Below are positions 17,070 to 25,800 of a stretch of 64,000 nucleotides of DNA, one piece after another. The position numbers and the translations under genes are program-made. The first letter of the stretch is position 1. Each line of letters opens with the position of its first letter. Below the pieces are notes generated by a model. The model saw nothing but the letters and a program-made list of their open reading frames with translations. It made no database searches and was not told the DNA's origin. This DNA is from Catenuloplanes niger (GTDB taxonomy: Bacteria > Actinomycetota > Actinomycetes > Mycobacteriales > Micromonosporaceae), in NCBI RefSeq assembly GCF_031458255.1, contig NZ_JAVDYC010000001.1, forward strand, positions 7,922,501-7,986,500. Reading direction: 5' to 3'.

Positions 17070-19075
17070 CCACCCCCTACCCGTTCTCGGCCGTCGTCGG
17101 CCTCGACGATCTGCGCCAGGCCCTGCTGCTCACCGCGGTCTCGCCGGCGATCGGCGGCGTGTTGGTCCGTGGCGAGAAGGGCACCGCGAAATCCACCGTG
17201 GTCCGCGCGCTGGCCGCGTTGCTGCCGTCGATCGACGTCGTCGCCGGGTGCCGCTTCGCCTGCGACCCGGCCGCGCCGGACCCGTCCTGCCCGGACGGGC
17301 CGCACACGCTCGCCCCCGGCGCGGTGGACAGCCGCCGGGCGCCGCTGGTCGAGCTGCCGGTCGGCGCGACCGAGGACCGCGTGGTCGGCACGCTCGACCT
17401 CCAGCGCGCCCTGGCCGACGGTACGAAAGCGTACGAACCGGGCCTGCTCGCGGCGGCCCACCGCGGCGCGCTCTACGTCGACGAGGTCAACCTGCTGCCG
17501 GACCACCTGGTGGACCTGCTGCTGGACGCGGCCGCGATGGGCCGGGCGCACGTGGAGCGGGACGGCGTCTCGGTCAAGCACGCGGCCCGGTTCCTGCTGG
17601 TCGGCACCATGAACCCGGAGGAGGGCGAGCCGCGCCCGCAGCTCGTCGACCGGTTCGGCCTGGTCGTCACCGTGGTGGCGCCGCGCGAGGCCGGGGCGCG
17701 GGCCGAGGTGGTGCGGCGACGGCTCGCGTACGAGGCGGACCCGGACGGGTTCGCGGTGCGGTGGACGGCGGACGAGCGGGACCTCGCGGACCGGATCGTC
17801 GCGGCCCGCGCCCTGCTGCCGTCCGTGACGCTGCCGGACGCGGAACTGGACCGGATCGCGCGGATCTGCATCGCCTACGCGGTGGACGGCATGCGCGCGG
17901 ACATCGTGGTGGCGCGCGCGGCGATCGCGCTCGCGGCCTGGGACGGACGGACGGTGGTGACCGGCGACGACGTGCGCGCGGCCGCACGCCTCGCGCTGCC
18001 GCACCGGCGCCGGCGCGACCCGCTCGACCCGCCGGGCGCGGACGAGGAGAAGCTGGAAGAGGCACTGAACGAGGCGGGCGCGGACCCGGAACCGCCGGCC
18101 GGCCCCACGGACGACGGCGATCCGTCCGACGGTGACCCGTCCGACGGCGACCCGGACGGTGGCCCGGACGGTGGCGGACCGTCCGGTGGCCCGCTCGGTG
18201 GGCCGGACGGCGCGGGCGCGCCGCCGTCCTCGGCGCCCGCGCCGGCGACGAACGGTTCGCCGGACGCCGCTCCACCGCCGGGCGACGGCACCGAGCGGAC
18301 GGCGGCCCGGCCGGCGCCGGTCGGGGCCGCGTTCCGGCCGAAGGCGTTCACGGTGACCGGCCGGGGCGAGGGCGCGCACGCCGGCCGGCGCTCGCCCGCG
18401 TTCGCCCGCCGGGGCCGGGTGATCGGAGCCCGCACCCCGATCGGCCGTCGTGGTTTCGCTCCGCACCTCCCGGCCACGGTGCGCGCGGCCGCGGAACGGG
18501 GCAGCCGTACCGTCGAGGCCGTCGACCTCCGCGAGGCAGTGCACGTGGGCCGGGAGGCGAACCTGGTGCTGTTCGTGGTGGACGCGTCCGGGTCGATGGC
18601 GGCCCGGCAGCGGATGCGGACCGTGAAGACCGCGGTGCTGTCGCTGCTGCGCGACGCGTACCAGCGGCGGGACCGGATCGGCATGATCACCTTCCGGGGT
18701 GGCGAGGCCAGCACGGTGCTGCCGCCCACGTCCAGCCACGAGGTCGGCGTGGCCCGGCTCGCGGAACTGCGCACCGGCGGGCGTACGCCGCTCGCGGCCG
18801 GCCTGCGCTCCGCCGCCACCGTGATCGCCGCCGAACGCCGTCGGGACCCGCGCCGCCGCCCGCTGCTCGTGGTGGTCACGGACGGCCGCGCGACCAGCGG
18901 ACCCGACCCGCTGACCGTCACGCCCGCGCTGGCCGGCACCTCGGCCGTGGTCGTCGACTGCGAGTCCGGGCCGGTCCGGCTCGGCCTGGCCCGCCGGCTC
19001 GCCGGTGCGCTCGCGGCCGACTGGATGCCGCTCGACCAGCTCTCCGCCTCCGCGATCTCGGTGCGGACGGTCTGA
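17066..19075 (+). CDS. Fused ChlI/ChlD-type chelatase ATPase subunit
   Basis: About 669 residues. The N-terminal 330 form a ChlI-like AAA+ ATPase, with Walker A VRGEKGTAKST near residue 40, ALYVDEVNLLPDHLVDLLL as Walker B, and a LVDRFGL sensor region. A Pro/Gly/Asp-rich linker of about 100 residues follows. The C-terminal 170 residues are a VWA domain with the MIDAS motif VVDASGSM near residue 505. This I+D fusion serves the ATP-driven cobaltochelatase in actinobacterial cobalamin operons. The large CobN subunit is not in the window. The next gene, cobO, starts 1 bp after its stop. Confidence 0.9.
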   Translation: MTTPYPFSAVVGLDDLRQALLLTAVSPAIGGVLVRGEKGTAKSTVVRALAALLPSIDVVAGCRFACDPAAPDPSCPDGPHTLAPGAVDSRRAPLVELPVGATEDRVVGTLDLQRALADGTKAYEPGLLAAAHRGALYVDEVNLLPDHLVDLLLDAAAMGRAHVERDGVSVKHAARFLLVGTMNPEEGEPRPQLVDRFGLVVTVVAPREAGARAEVVRRRLAYEADPDGFAVRWTADERDLADRIVAARALLPSVTLPDAELDRIARICIAYAVDGMRADIVVARAAIALAAWDGRTVVTGDDVRAAARLALPHRRRRDPLDPPGADEEKLEEALNEAGADPEPPAGPTDDGDPSDGDPSDGDPDGGPDGGGPSGGPLGGPDGAGAPPSSAPAPATNGSPDAAPPPGDGTERTAARPAPVGAAFRPKAFTVTGRGEGAHAGRRSPAFARRGRVIGARTPIGRRGFAPHLPATVRAAAERGSRTVEAVDLREAVHVGREANLVLFVVDASGSMAARQRMRTVKTAVLSLLRDAYQRRDRIGMITFRGGEASTVLPPTSSHEVGVARLAELRTGGRTPLAAGLRSAATVIAAERRRDPRRRPLLVVVTDGRATSGPDPLTVTPALAGTSAVVVDCESGPVRLGLARRLAGALAADWMPLDQLSASAISVRTV

Positions 19076-19076
19076 C

Positions 19077-19679
19077 ATGCCACAGGGGAAGGTGGAGGTC
19101 GTACCGGACGACGGGCTGACCACGCGGCAGCGCCGCCGGCAGCCGGTCCTGGCCGTGCACACCGGGCCGGGCAAGGGCAAGTCCACGGCCGCGTTCGGCA
19201 TGGCGCTGCGGGCCTGGTCCGCCGGGTGGCCGATCGTGGTGTTCCAGTTCGTGAAGAGTCCGAAGTGGAAGGTCGGCGAGGAGACCGCGCTGCGCGCGCT
19301 CGGCGAGGTGCCCGGCGGCGCGCCGGTCACCTGGCACAAGATGGGGGAGGGCTGGTCCTGGATCCAGCGCCCCGGCACCGAGCGCGACCACGCCGTGGAG
19401 GCCGCGCAGGGCTGGGCGCAGATCAAGAAGGACCTGGCCGCGGAGGCGTACCGCTTCTACGTGCTGGACGAGTTCACGTACCCGATCAAGTGGGGCTGGG
19501 TCGACGTCGACGACGTCGTGGCCACGCTGCGGGACCGGCCGGGCAGCCAGCACGTGGTGATCACCGGACGGGACGCGCACCCGGCGCTGCTCGAGGCCGC
19601 CGACCTGGTCACCGAGATGACGAAGGTCAAGCATCCGATGGACGCGGGCCGCAAGGGACAGCAGGGGATCGAATGGTGA
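19077..19679 (+). CDS. cobO: Cob(I)yrinic acid a,c-diamide adenosyltransferase
   Basis: A 200-residue CobA/CobO/BtuR-type enzyme that adds the 5'-deoxyadenosyl ligand to cobalt. The P-loop HTGPGKGKSTAAFGMALRA is near residue 30, and VLDEFTYPIKWGW with HVVITGRDAHPALLEAAD follows, both family hallmarks. Length is normal for the family. It lies second in the cobalamin operon, and its stop overlaps the cobB start by 7 bp. Confidence 0.95.
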   Translation: MPQGKVEVVPDDGLTTRQRRRQPVLAVHTGPGKGKSTAAFGMALRAWSAGWPIVVFQFVKSPKWKVGEETALRALGEVPGGAPVTWHKMGEGWSWIQRPGTERDHAVEAAQGWAQIKKDLAAEAYRFYVLDEFTYPIKWGWVDVDDVVATLRDRPGSQHVVITGRDAHPALLEAADLVTEMTKVKHPMDAGRKGQQGIEW

Positions 19680-21052
19680 GCATCCCGCGGGTGGTCGTGG
19701 CCGCGCCCGCGTCCGGTCACGGCAAGACCACGGTCGCGACCGGGCTGCTGGCCGCGTTCGCGGCCCGCGGCACCCGGGTGACGCCGTTCAAGATCGGGCC
19801 GGACTACATCGACCCGGGCTACCACGCGCTCGCGGCCGGGCGGCCCGGCCGCAACCTGGACGCGGTGCTGGTCGGCGAGGACCGCGTCGCGCCGCTGTTC
19901 GCACACGGCGCGGCCGGCGCGGACCTGGCCGTCGTCGAAGGCGTCATGGGGCTGTACGACGGCCGCGTCGGCGAAGGCGACTTCGGTTCCACCGCGCACG
20001 TGGCCGGGCTGCTCGGCGCGCCGGTGATCCTGGTCGTCGACGCGACCGCGCAGGGCCGGTCGGTGGCGGCGGTGGTGCACGGCTTCCGGTCGTTCTCCAC
20101 CGGCGTGCACATCGGCGGCGTGATCCTGAACCGGGTCGGCTCCGACCGCCACGAGTCGCTGCTGCGCGACGCGTGCGAGGAGGTCGGCGCGCCCGTGCTG
20201 GGCGTGCTGCGCCGGCACGACGCGGTGGCGGCTCCGTCCCGGCACCTCGGGCTGATCCCGGCGGTCGAGCGGCGGTCGGAGGCGTCCGCCGCGGTCGACG
20301 CGCTGGCGTCGCTGATCGCGTCGTCGGTGGACCTCGACGAGGTGTACGCGCTGGCGTCGTCGGCCGGGCCGCTGACGGTGGACGCCTGGTCGCCGTCCGC
20401 GGCGGTGGGCGGCTCCGCGGCCGGTCCCGCAGGCGCGCGGCCGGTGATCGCGGTCGCCGGGGGCGCCGCGTTCAGCTTCGGCTACGCCGAGACCACGGAA
20501 CTGCTCGCCGCCGCCGGCGCCGACGTGGTCACCGTCGACCCGCTGCACGACGAGAAACTTCCCGAGGGCACCCGCGGCCTGGTCGTCGGCGGCGGATTCC
20601 CCGAGGTGTACGCGTCGCAGCTCTCCGCGAACGCGTCGCTGCGCAACGAGGTGTCCCGGCTCGCGTTCACCGGCGCGCCGATCGTCGCCGAGTGCGCCGG
20701 CCTGCTCTGGCTGGCCCGCACGCTCGACGGCGCGCCGATGTGCAACGTGCTCGACGTCGAGGCCGCGATGACACCGACGCTGACGCTCGGCTACCGCGAC
20801 GCGGTCGCGCTCGCGGACAGCGTCATCACGCCGGCCGGCACCCGCGTCTCCGGCCACGAGTTCCACCGCACCATGGTCAGCCCGCGCTCCGGGCTGCTGC
20901 TCGCCCCCCGGGCGGACGCGGCCTGGGCCTGGCGCGGCGCCGAGCCCGAGGGTTTCGTCACGGAGAACGTGCACGCCTCCTACCTGCACCTGCACTGGGC
21001 CGGCCAGCCGGAGATCGCCTCCCGCCTGGTCGCCGCCGCCACCACGACGTGA
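19673..21052 (+). CDS. cobB: Cobyrinate a,c-diamide synthase
   Basis: About 459 residues. The N-terminal half is a dethiobiotin-synthetase-like ATPase with APASGHGKTTVATGLL and FKIGPDYIDPGYH. The C-terminal half is a class I glutamine amidotransferase with the nucleophile in IVAECAGLLWL, and LHLHWAG near the end supplies the His. It amidates side chains a and c of cobyrinate (or its hydrogenobyrinate counterpart) using glutamine and ATP. A long Ala/Gly-rich hinge sits near residue 240. Its stop overlaps the next gene's GTG by 4 bp. The GTG one codon after the ATG is an alternative start. Confidence 0.95.
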   Translation: MVSIPRVVVAAPASGHGKTTVATGLLAAFAARGTRVTPFKIGPDYIDPGYHALAAGRPGRNLDAVLVGEDRVAPLFAHGAAGADLAVVEGVMGLYDGRVGEGDFGSTAHVAGLLGAPVILVVDATAQGRSVAAVVHGFRSFSTGVHIGGVILNRVGSDRHESLLRDACEEVGAPVLGVLRRHDAVAAPSRHLGLIPAVERRSEASAAVDALASLIASSVDLDEVYALASSAGPLTVDAWSPSAAVGGSAAGPAGARPVIAVAGGAAFSFGYAETTELLAAAGADVVTVDPLHDEKLPEGTRGLVVGGGFPEVYASQLSANASLRNEVSRLAFTGAPIVAECAGLLWLARTLDGAPMCNVLDVEAAMTPTLTLGYRDAVALADSVITPAGTRVSGHEFHRTMVSPRSGLLLAPRADAAWAWRGAEPEGFVTENVHASYLHLHWAGQPEIASRLVAAATTT

Positions 21053-21966
21053 CCACCACCGACGGTCCGGCTTCCGGTCCCGGTCCGGCCTCGGGCCGAT
21101 CCCTCGGTCCGACCTCGGGCCGAGGGATCGGTCCGGCTTCCGGCTCTGGAAGCGGTCCGGCGACCGGTCCGGCGACCGGTTCGGTCGATCCCGCTGCGGC
21201 CGTGGTCGCTGTGCGTCCGAAGCATCGGTCCACCGAGGTTCCGGCGTCGTGCCCCGGCCACCCGCGCCGTTTCGTCGTGGGAGTCGGCGCACGGCCGCGG
21301 GCCACCGCGGAGGATCTCGGCGCGCTGATCGACGCGGTTCTCGCGGACCACGCGATCGCACCGGACACGGTCCTCGCGCTCGCGACGCTGGACCGCCGTG
21401 CCGGCCATCCCGCCGTGCGGACGGTCGCGGCGGCCCACGGCTGGCCGGTGCTCGGCTATCCGGCCGATGACCTGGCCGCCGTCACCGCGGCCGGCGCGAC
21501 GGTTCCGGCGGTTTCGGCACGGGTCCAGGCCGCGGTCGGCACGCCCAGCGTCGCCGAGGCCGCCGCGCTGCGCGCCGCCGGCGCCGACCTGCCCGATGTC
21601 GCGGGTGCATCCGTGCCGGGTGTCGCCCAGGACGGGACGTCGAGCGTCGCCGGTGTGTCCGTGCCGAGTGCCGCTTACGACGGGACGCCGAGCGTCGCCG
21701 GTGCGTCCGCGCCGCGTGCCCCCCAGGACGGGACGCCGGGTATCGCCGGGACCGCCGCGCCCCACGCGCCCGGCGCCGGAACGCCCGGTGCCGCCGGCAC
21801 CGTCGCGCCGCATGCCGCCGGTCCCGGCGCGCCGGGGGTCGCCGGGGCCGGGGCGGTGTGTGCCGTCGGCGTACCGGATCTGGTCGTGGCCAAACGCACC
21901 GTGCCCACCGCCTCCGTCGCGGTCGCCGTCCGAGCCTGCGGGCCGGGAGAGGAACGAGAACAGTGA
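21049..21966 (+). CDS. CobE/CbiG C-terminal-like protein with repeat inserts
   Basis: About 305 residues. The recognisable part is a CobE/CbiG_C domain: FVVGVGARPRATAEDL near residue 85, LATLDRRAGHPAVRTVAAAHGWPVLGYP, TPSVAEAAALRAAGAD, and a final VVAKRTVPTASVAVAV strand. The family assists ring contraction or precorrin handling in cobalamin synthesis. Two low-complexity regions interrupt it: a Gly/Pro/Ser-rich leader of about 45 residues, and five 16-residue repeats at about 184-263, placed between the SVAEAAAL helix and the last beta strand. The fold might still tolerate this as a surface loop. Both ends overlap neighbours by 4 bp (GTGA). Confidence 0.78.
   Translation: MTTTDGPASGPGPASGRSLGPTSGRGIGPASGSGSGPATGPATGSVDPAAAVVAVRPKHRSTEVPASCPGHPRRFVVGVGARPRATAEDLGALIDAVLADHAIAPDTVLALATLDRRAGHPAVRTVAAAHGWPVLGYPADDLAAVTAAGATVPAVSARVQAAVGTPSVAEAAALRAAGADLPDVAGASVPGVAQDGTSSVAGVSVPSAAYDGTPSVAGASAPRAPQDGTPGIAGTAAPHAPGAGTPGAAGTVAPHAAGPGAPGVAGAGAVCAVGVPDLVVAKRTVPTASVAVAVRACGPGEEREQ
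21598..21837 (+). repeat. Five 48-bp tandem repeats inside the CobE-like gene
   Basis: Units of exactly 48 bp start at 21598, 21646, 21694, 21742 and 21790, encoding 16-residue copies of the type VAGASVPGVAQDGTSS. A truncated sixth copy (VAGAG) follows. Divergence grows toward the 3' end, where DGTPS becomes GPGAPG. The repeats keep frame. Confidence 0.9.
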
Positions 21967-22331
21967 GCCACAGCCTCCTCACCGGCTGCCTGGTGACCGT
22001 GTGCCGGGACTGCTGCTGCGGCAGTGCCCGAAAGCATCCGCGCACCGATCATGACCGGCAGCTGACCCGCCTGCGGACCGAGCTGGGCGCCGCCGGGCAC
22101 CGCGTCCGGACCAGTCTCTGCCTGGACCTCTGCGACCAGTCCAACGTCATGGTCGTCCACCCCGCACCGGCCGCACGCCGGAAGGGCGCGCGGCCGGTCT
22201 GGTTCGGTCTCGTGCTCGACGACACGGTCGCGGACGACATCGCGGACTGGGTGCGGGCCGGCGGACCCGGCGTCGCGGAGCTGCCGGCGACGCTGGAGCT
22301 GTCCGTGGTCGACCCGCCCGGCCGCGACTGA
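21963..22331 (+). CDS. Thioredoxin-like 2Fe-2S ferredoxin of the cobalamin operon
   Basis: About 122 residues. Cysteines are arranged as VTVCRDCCCGS near the N-terminus and LCLDLCDQSNVMVV mid-protein, the pattern of thioredoxin-fold [2Fe-2S] ferredoxins. It is the last gene of the riboswitch-controlled operon and starts with a GTG overlapping the previous stop. A redox role in cobalt reduction or a ring-modifying step is inferred from context. The stop lies in the first unit of a 26-bp tandem repeat. Confidence 0.8.
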   Translation: MSHSLLTGCLVTVCRDCCCGSARKHPRTDHDRQLTRLRTELGAAGHRVRTSLCLDLCDQSNVMVVHPAPAARRKGARPVWFGLVLDDTVADDIADWVRAGGPGVAELPATLELSVVDPPGRD

Positions 22332-22428
22332 CCAATCCTGCCTCCGGCGGCGACTGATCAATCCTGCCGCCGGCGGCGACCGATCAATCCTGCCGCCGGC
22401 CGCGACCGATCAATCCTGCCGCTGGATC
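22325..22428. repeat. Four 26-bp tandem repeats between convergent genes
   Basis: Four units of 26 bp, of type CGACCGATCAATCCTGCCGC plus CGGCGG, begin at 22325, 22351, 22377 and 22403. The last unit contains the stop codon and final codons of the minus-strand lipoprotein (CAGGATTGA read on that strand). The other units are downstream copies of that gene end. Confidence 0.9.
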
Positions 22429-23246
22429 GCGCGGAGCGCGTCCTGTGCCGCGGTCAGCTCCGCGGCCGAGCCCAGCTCGCCGGGCGCCGGAGCCGACGGC
22501 GGGCGCGCCGCCCCGTACTGCGCGAAGGTGAACGACATCTGGTCCGGCCCGAACTCGCCCGCCTGCGGCACCTCGAACGAGAACTGCCGGATCCGTCCAC
22601 GGTGGTCGGTCGTGGCCCGGAACGGCAGCGAGCGTGCCCGGTCGCCGAGCGCGGCCCGGAAGTCGGCGTCCGGGATCAGCGTCAGCGTGCCCGGCTCGAC
22701 CCCGGTCAGGTCGAGCGTGCCGGAGAACGTCGCCGTGCCCTTACGCTCGACCGTGACCACGCCGGTGACCAGGCTCTCCACGCCGGTCAGCCCCTTGCCG
22801 GGCGCGGTGAACGGCAGCGGGCCGGCGAACCCGTTCGTGCTGAGCCCGCGCGGCGGCAGCCATTTCTTGCCGCTCAGCGAGTCGGGTAGGTCGGCCGGCA
22901 TGTCCGCGGTGCGCGAGAGGTCCATCCGGATCCATTCGTCGGCACCGATCCGCCGGTACCGTACGTCGTAGATGTCGGTCTCGCTGTTCTTCACCCGGTG
23001 CTGCAACTCCAGTGTGCCGCTCGGCCCGTGCACGACGCCGGAGATGTCGCCGTCCGCGCCCGAGTGGTGCGAGAACTCGTAGTTCAGCTCGTCGAGCGCC
23101 GCCACCGAGGCGAGCAGCGCCGCCTTCGGGTCCGGCAGCGCCGCCGGGCCGGATGTGGCCGGCGCGGCCGTGCTCGGGGTGGGCCCGCCACAGCCGGCCA
23201 GCATGATCAGAATCGCCGCGCCCGCGGCTATGTGTCCCCGTGACAA
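22410..23246 (-). CDS. Lipoprotein, paralogue of the 24.4-kb lipoprotein
   Basis: A 278-residue exported lipoprotein: short signal peptide ending in the lipobox LAGC near residue 19, then a Thr/Pro/Ala linker and a domain of about 220 residues. It shares the same layout with the lipoprotein at 24416-25192: a LPDxLSGKKW/LPDVMTGAKW segment, then GTLDLTxVxPG, then a PFxATxDxxGR strand, and a C-terminal YGAA. I know no function; a LolA/LppX-like lipid-binding fold is possible but unproven. The start is a TTG with GGAG 7 nt upstream. Confidence 0.75.
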   Translation of the reverse strand: MSRGHIAAGAAILIMLAGCGGPTPSTAAPATSGPAALPDPKAALLASVAALDELNYEFSHHSGADGDISGVVHGPSGTLELQHRVKNSETDIYDVRYRRIGADEWIRMDLSRTADMPADLPDSLSGKKWLPPRGLSTNGFAGPLPFTAPGKGLTGVESLVTGVVTVERKGTATFSGTLDLTGVEPGTLTLIPDADFRAALGDRARSLPFRATTDHRGRIRQFSFEVPQAGEFGPDQMSFTFAQYGAARPPSAPAPGELGSAAELTAAQDALRAIQRQD

Positions 23247-23318
23247 GGGTCGTCTCCAGTGCGTGGTTCCCGTAGAAGCGCCCCGGAGCGTACCGGCCGG
23301 GTATGACGGAGGCGCCGG

Positions 23319-24419
23319 CTATGCCCGGCCGGCCAGCGCGCGCAGCACCTCGGCCCGGCGCCGCGCGCCCGGCTCGCCGCGGTCCGCCGCGATCTCGGCC
23401 TGTGCCGCGAGCATCCGGACGTGGTCCGCGAGATGCTCGGACGGCGGCCCGGACGACCGGGTGAGCAGCGCGATGACGTCCGGGTCGGGGTTGTCGACGA
23501 CGGCGGACAGCGCGTGCTCGTCCACCCGGGCGCCGCGCCGCAGCAGCTCCGCGGCGAGGTCCGCGTCGATGCCGGCGGCACCGAACCGCAGCGCGTGCGT
23601 CACCGGCACGTCCCGCTCCAGCAGCCAGCGCGCGGCGTCGTACGCGGAGCGGGCCAGCGCGACGTCCAGCGCGGTCATCCCGCCGCGGGCCGGCTCACCG
23701 AGGTCGCAGCCCTGTGCCGCGAGGCGGGACAGCACGGTGACGTCCGCCGCGCCCCGGTCCAGCGCGAGCCGCCGCAACCGGGGCGAGCCCGCGATCGTCC
23801 CCGCGTCGAGCGCGGCCCGCCAGTCCAGCACCGCGGACCGGGCGAGCGCGCGGAGCGGGTCGCGCAGCGCCGCCGGCAGCCCGTCGACCACGTCGCGGAG
23901 GTCGATGCCGTGGTCCGGATCGTCCGTCTCCCATGGATCCTGCTCCAGCGCCAGCTGCGCGAACAGCGCCGGTACGTCCGCCGCGACCGCACCCGCGCGG
24001 TCGCCGCCGGCCAGCTCCCACCCCGGTGGCAGGCCCTGCTGCCAGGCGAAGACCTCGCCGGTGGGCAGGTGCGCGTACACCCGGTCCAGGTATTCGAATC
24101 CGCCGAACGGCAGGTAACCGGGCGGGCCGTCCTCCTCGATCCAGCCCCACAGGTCGTGATAGTCGTCGCTGCCCGGATGGAACAGCTCCCGCAGGGACAG
24201 CGCCCGGTCGGCGCCGCCGAGCGGCACGGTCAGGTCGTAGTCGAGGCCGCCGCCGAACGACGTCCGCCACAGTGCGGCCAGCCCGGCCGGGACCGGACCG
24301 CCGCAGCGTGCCGCCACCTCGGCCAGCTCGTCGTCGGTGACCGGTGGCCGCGCGTCCAGGATCAGCCGGTTCTCGAAGACCGCCAGCCCGGCGTCGGCGA
24401 GCGCGCGCGGGTCGATCAT
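23319..24419 (-). CDS. SUKH-like and ankyrin-repeat protein
   Basis: About 366 residues, cytoplasmic. The N-terminal 150 resemble SUKH/SMI1-KNR4 domains: PVTDDELAEVAARCGGPVPA, LWRTSFGGGL, and GYLPFGG with GEVFAWQ. The second half carries ankyrin-like repeats, such as GMTALDVALARSAYDAARWLLERD and DADLAAELLRRGARVDEHAL. SUKH proteins often act as immunity proteins to polymorphic toxins, though no toxin gene is next to it. Its ATG overlaps the stop of the upstream lipoprotein gene (ATGA), so the two are coupled. Confidence 0.75.
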   Translation of the reverse strand: MIDPRALADAGLAVFENRLILDARPPVTDDELAEVAARCGGPVPAGLAALWRTSFGGGLDYDLTVPLGGADRALSLRELFHPGSDDYHDLWGWIEEDGPPGYLPFGGFEYLDRVYAHLPTGEVFAWQQGLPPGWELAGGDRAGAVAADVPALFAQLALEQDPWETDDPDHGIDLRDVVDGLPAALRDPLRALARSAVLDWRAALDAGTIAGSPRLRRLALDRGAADVTVLSRLAAQGCDLGEPARGGMTALDVALARSAYDAARWLLERDVPVTHALRFGAAGIDADLAAELLRRGARVDEHALSAVVDNPDPDVIALLTRSSGPPSEHLADHVRMLAAQAEIAADRGEPGARRRAEVLRALAGRA

Positions 24420-25192
24420 TTCTGCTGGATCGCCTTCATCGCCTCGTCGTACGGTGCGATCTTCGCCGGGTCCGGCTTCGGCGGGGCCTGGGCCGCGCCG
24501 TAGCCGCTGAGCGTGAGCTCGACGTGGTTGGCCGGGACCGAGCCGGCGGCCGGGACGTCGTAGACGAACGTCAGCAGACGGCCCTCGCCGTCCACCGTGG
24601 CCGTGAACGGTACGGCGGCGGCCGCGTCGCCGAGCTGGGCGAGCAGCTCCGCGGTCGGGCCGACGCGGAGCACACCGGGGCCGACCTGGGTGAGGTCGAG
24701 CGTGCCCGCGTACGCGTTGTCGCCGGTCTCGCGCACGTCGGTGACGGCGCGGACGGCCGCGGTCGCGCCGATCACGTCGTCGCCCGGCGTGGGGAACGGG
24801 ATGCCGCCCAGCTCGGTCACGGCCGGGTCGGTGAGCGGCACCCACTTCGCGCCGGTCATCACGTCCGGCAGGGCGGACGTCAGGTTCTCCACCCGGCTGA
24901 AGTCGAGCAGCACGAACCGCTCGCCGGACACGGTCACGAAGTCGGAGGTGAACTGCTGGCCCTCGACCCGGGAGTCCAGGGTGACCCGCATCGACCGCGC
25001 GTCGGCCAGCATCGAGCCGTCGACCACCTGGTACGTCGTGGCGTGCCGGAACGTGTAGTTGCCGTCCAGCAGCGCGACCACGGAGTTGTCGAGCGCCTCG
25101 AACGGGTCCTCGGGCACCGGTTCCGTGCCGCCGCAGGCGCCGAGGGCGAGCGTGACCAGCACCACCGAAACTGCTCGTAGCTGCTTCTTCAC
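24416..25192 (-). CDS. Lipoprotein, paralogue of the 22.4-kb lipoprotein
   Basis: A 258-residue lipoprotein with signal peptide and lipobox LGAC near residue 20. It is a clear paralogue of the lipoprotein at 22410, sharing the GAKW, GTLDLTQVGPGVL and YGAA segments. Function is unknown. The start is GTG at 25192, with GGGAG and GGACGAG upstream. It is the first gene of a unit running lipoprotein, then SUKH/ankyrin, then lipoprotein. Confidence 0.75.
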   Translation of the reverse strand: MKKQLRAVSVVLVTLALGACGGTEPVPEDPFEALDNSVVALLDGNYTFRHATTYQVVDGSMLADARSMRVTLDSRVEGQQFTSDFVTVSGERFVLLDFSRVENLTSALPDVMTGAKWVPLTDPAVTELGGIPFPTPGDDVIGATAAVRAVTDVRETGDNAYAGTLDLTQVGPGVLRVGPTAELLAQLGDAAAAVPFTATVDGEGRLLTFVYDVPAAGSVPANHVELTLSGYGAAQAPPKPDPAKIAPYDEAMKAIQQK

Positions 25193-25249
25193 CGCTCGTC
25201 CGCTCCCGTCCTCGCCCGCGACCGCCGCGAAGCCTACCGTCTCCCCGTC

Positions 25250-25786
25250 TTACGCACGGGCGGCCAGTTCCGGATCGACGGTGGCGCCGGTCAACCTGTT
25301 CGCGAACGTCGACAGCGTGTAGGTGGCGATCCCGAGCACCACCTCCAGCGCGACCCGCGCATCCCACCCGGCCGCTTCGAAAGCATCACGATCATCCGCC
25401 GGTACGTCGCCGGAGTGCGCGATCACGGCCAGCGCGAACGCCCGTACCGCCGCGAGGTGTGGATCGTGGATCGGGGTTCCGGCCCGCAGCGCGTCGACCA
25501 GGTCCGCGTCGGCGCCGAGCGCGTGCAGCCGCCGTGCGTGCAACGCGACGCAGACGTGGCAGCCGTTGCGGACCGCGACCGTCATGATCACGGTCTCCCG
25601 GGCGAGCGGCGGCAGCGACGTCGACCCGAAGAGTGCGTCGAGCCGCTGGAAACCCTCCAGGAGCTGCGGCGACGTGGCCATCCGGGCGGCCGCGTCCGGC
25701 ACGTACCCGAAGTGTTTCTCGATCGCGTGCAGGCCGCGCCGGGCGCTCTCGGGTGCGGCGGCGGTGGTGTGTGCGGGGAAGTGCAC
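25250..25786 (-). CDS. Carboxymuconolactone decarboxylase (AhpD-like) family protein
   Basis: About 178 residues in the CMD/AhpD fold. The redox or acid-base motif is ETVIMTVAVRNGCHVCVALHARRL, with the CxxC (CHVC) and the downstream His that define peroxidase-active AhpD-like members. A GTG at 25786 with AGGAG 6 nt upstream is the start. It is transcribed divergently from a MarR regulator, with palindromic operators between them, and is the likely main target. Confidence 0.85.
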   Translation of the reverse strand: MHFPAHTTAAAPESARRGLHAIEKHFGYVPDAAARMATSPQLLEGFQRLDALFGSTSLPPLARETVIMTVAVRNGCHVCVALHARRLHALGADADLVDALRAGTPIHDPHLAAVRAFALAVIAHSGDVPADDRDAFEAAGWDARVALEVVLGIATYTLSTFANRLTGATVDPELAARA

Positions 25787-25800
25787 GGCATCTCCTAGAC

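Noticed and set aside
21598-21837. CRISPR array
   Set aside because: The 48-bp units are contiguous and in frame with no spacers, so it is a coding tandem repeat.
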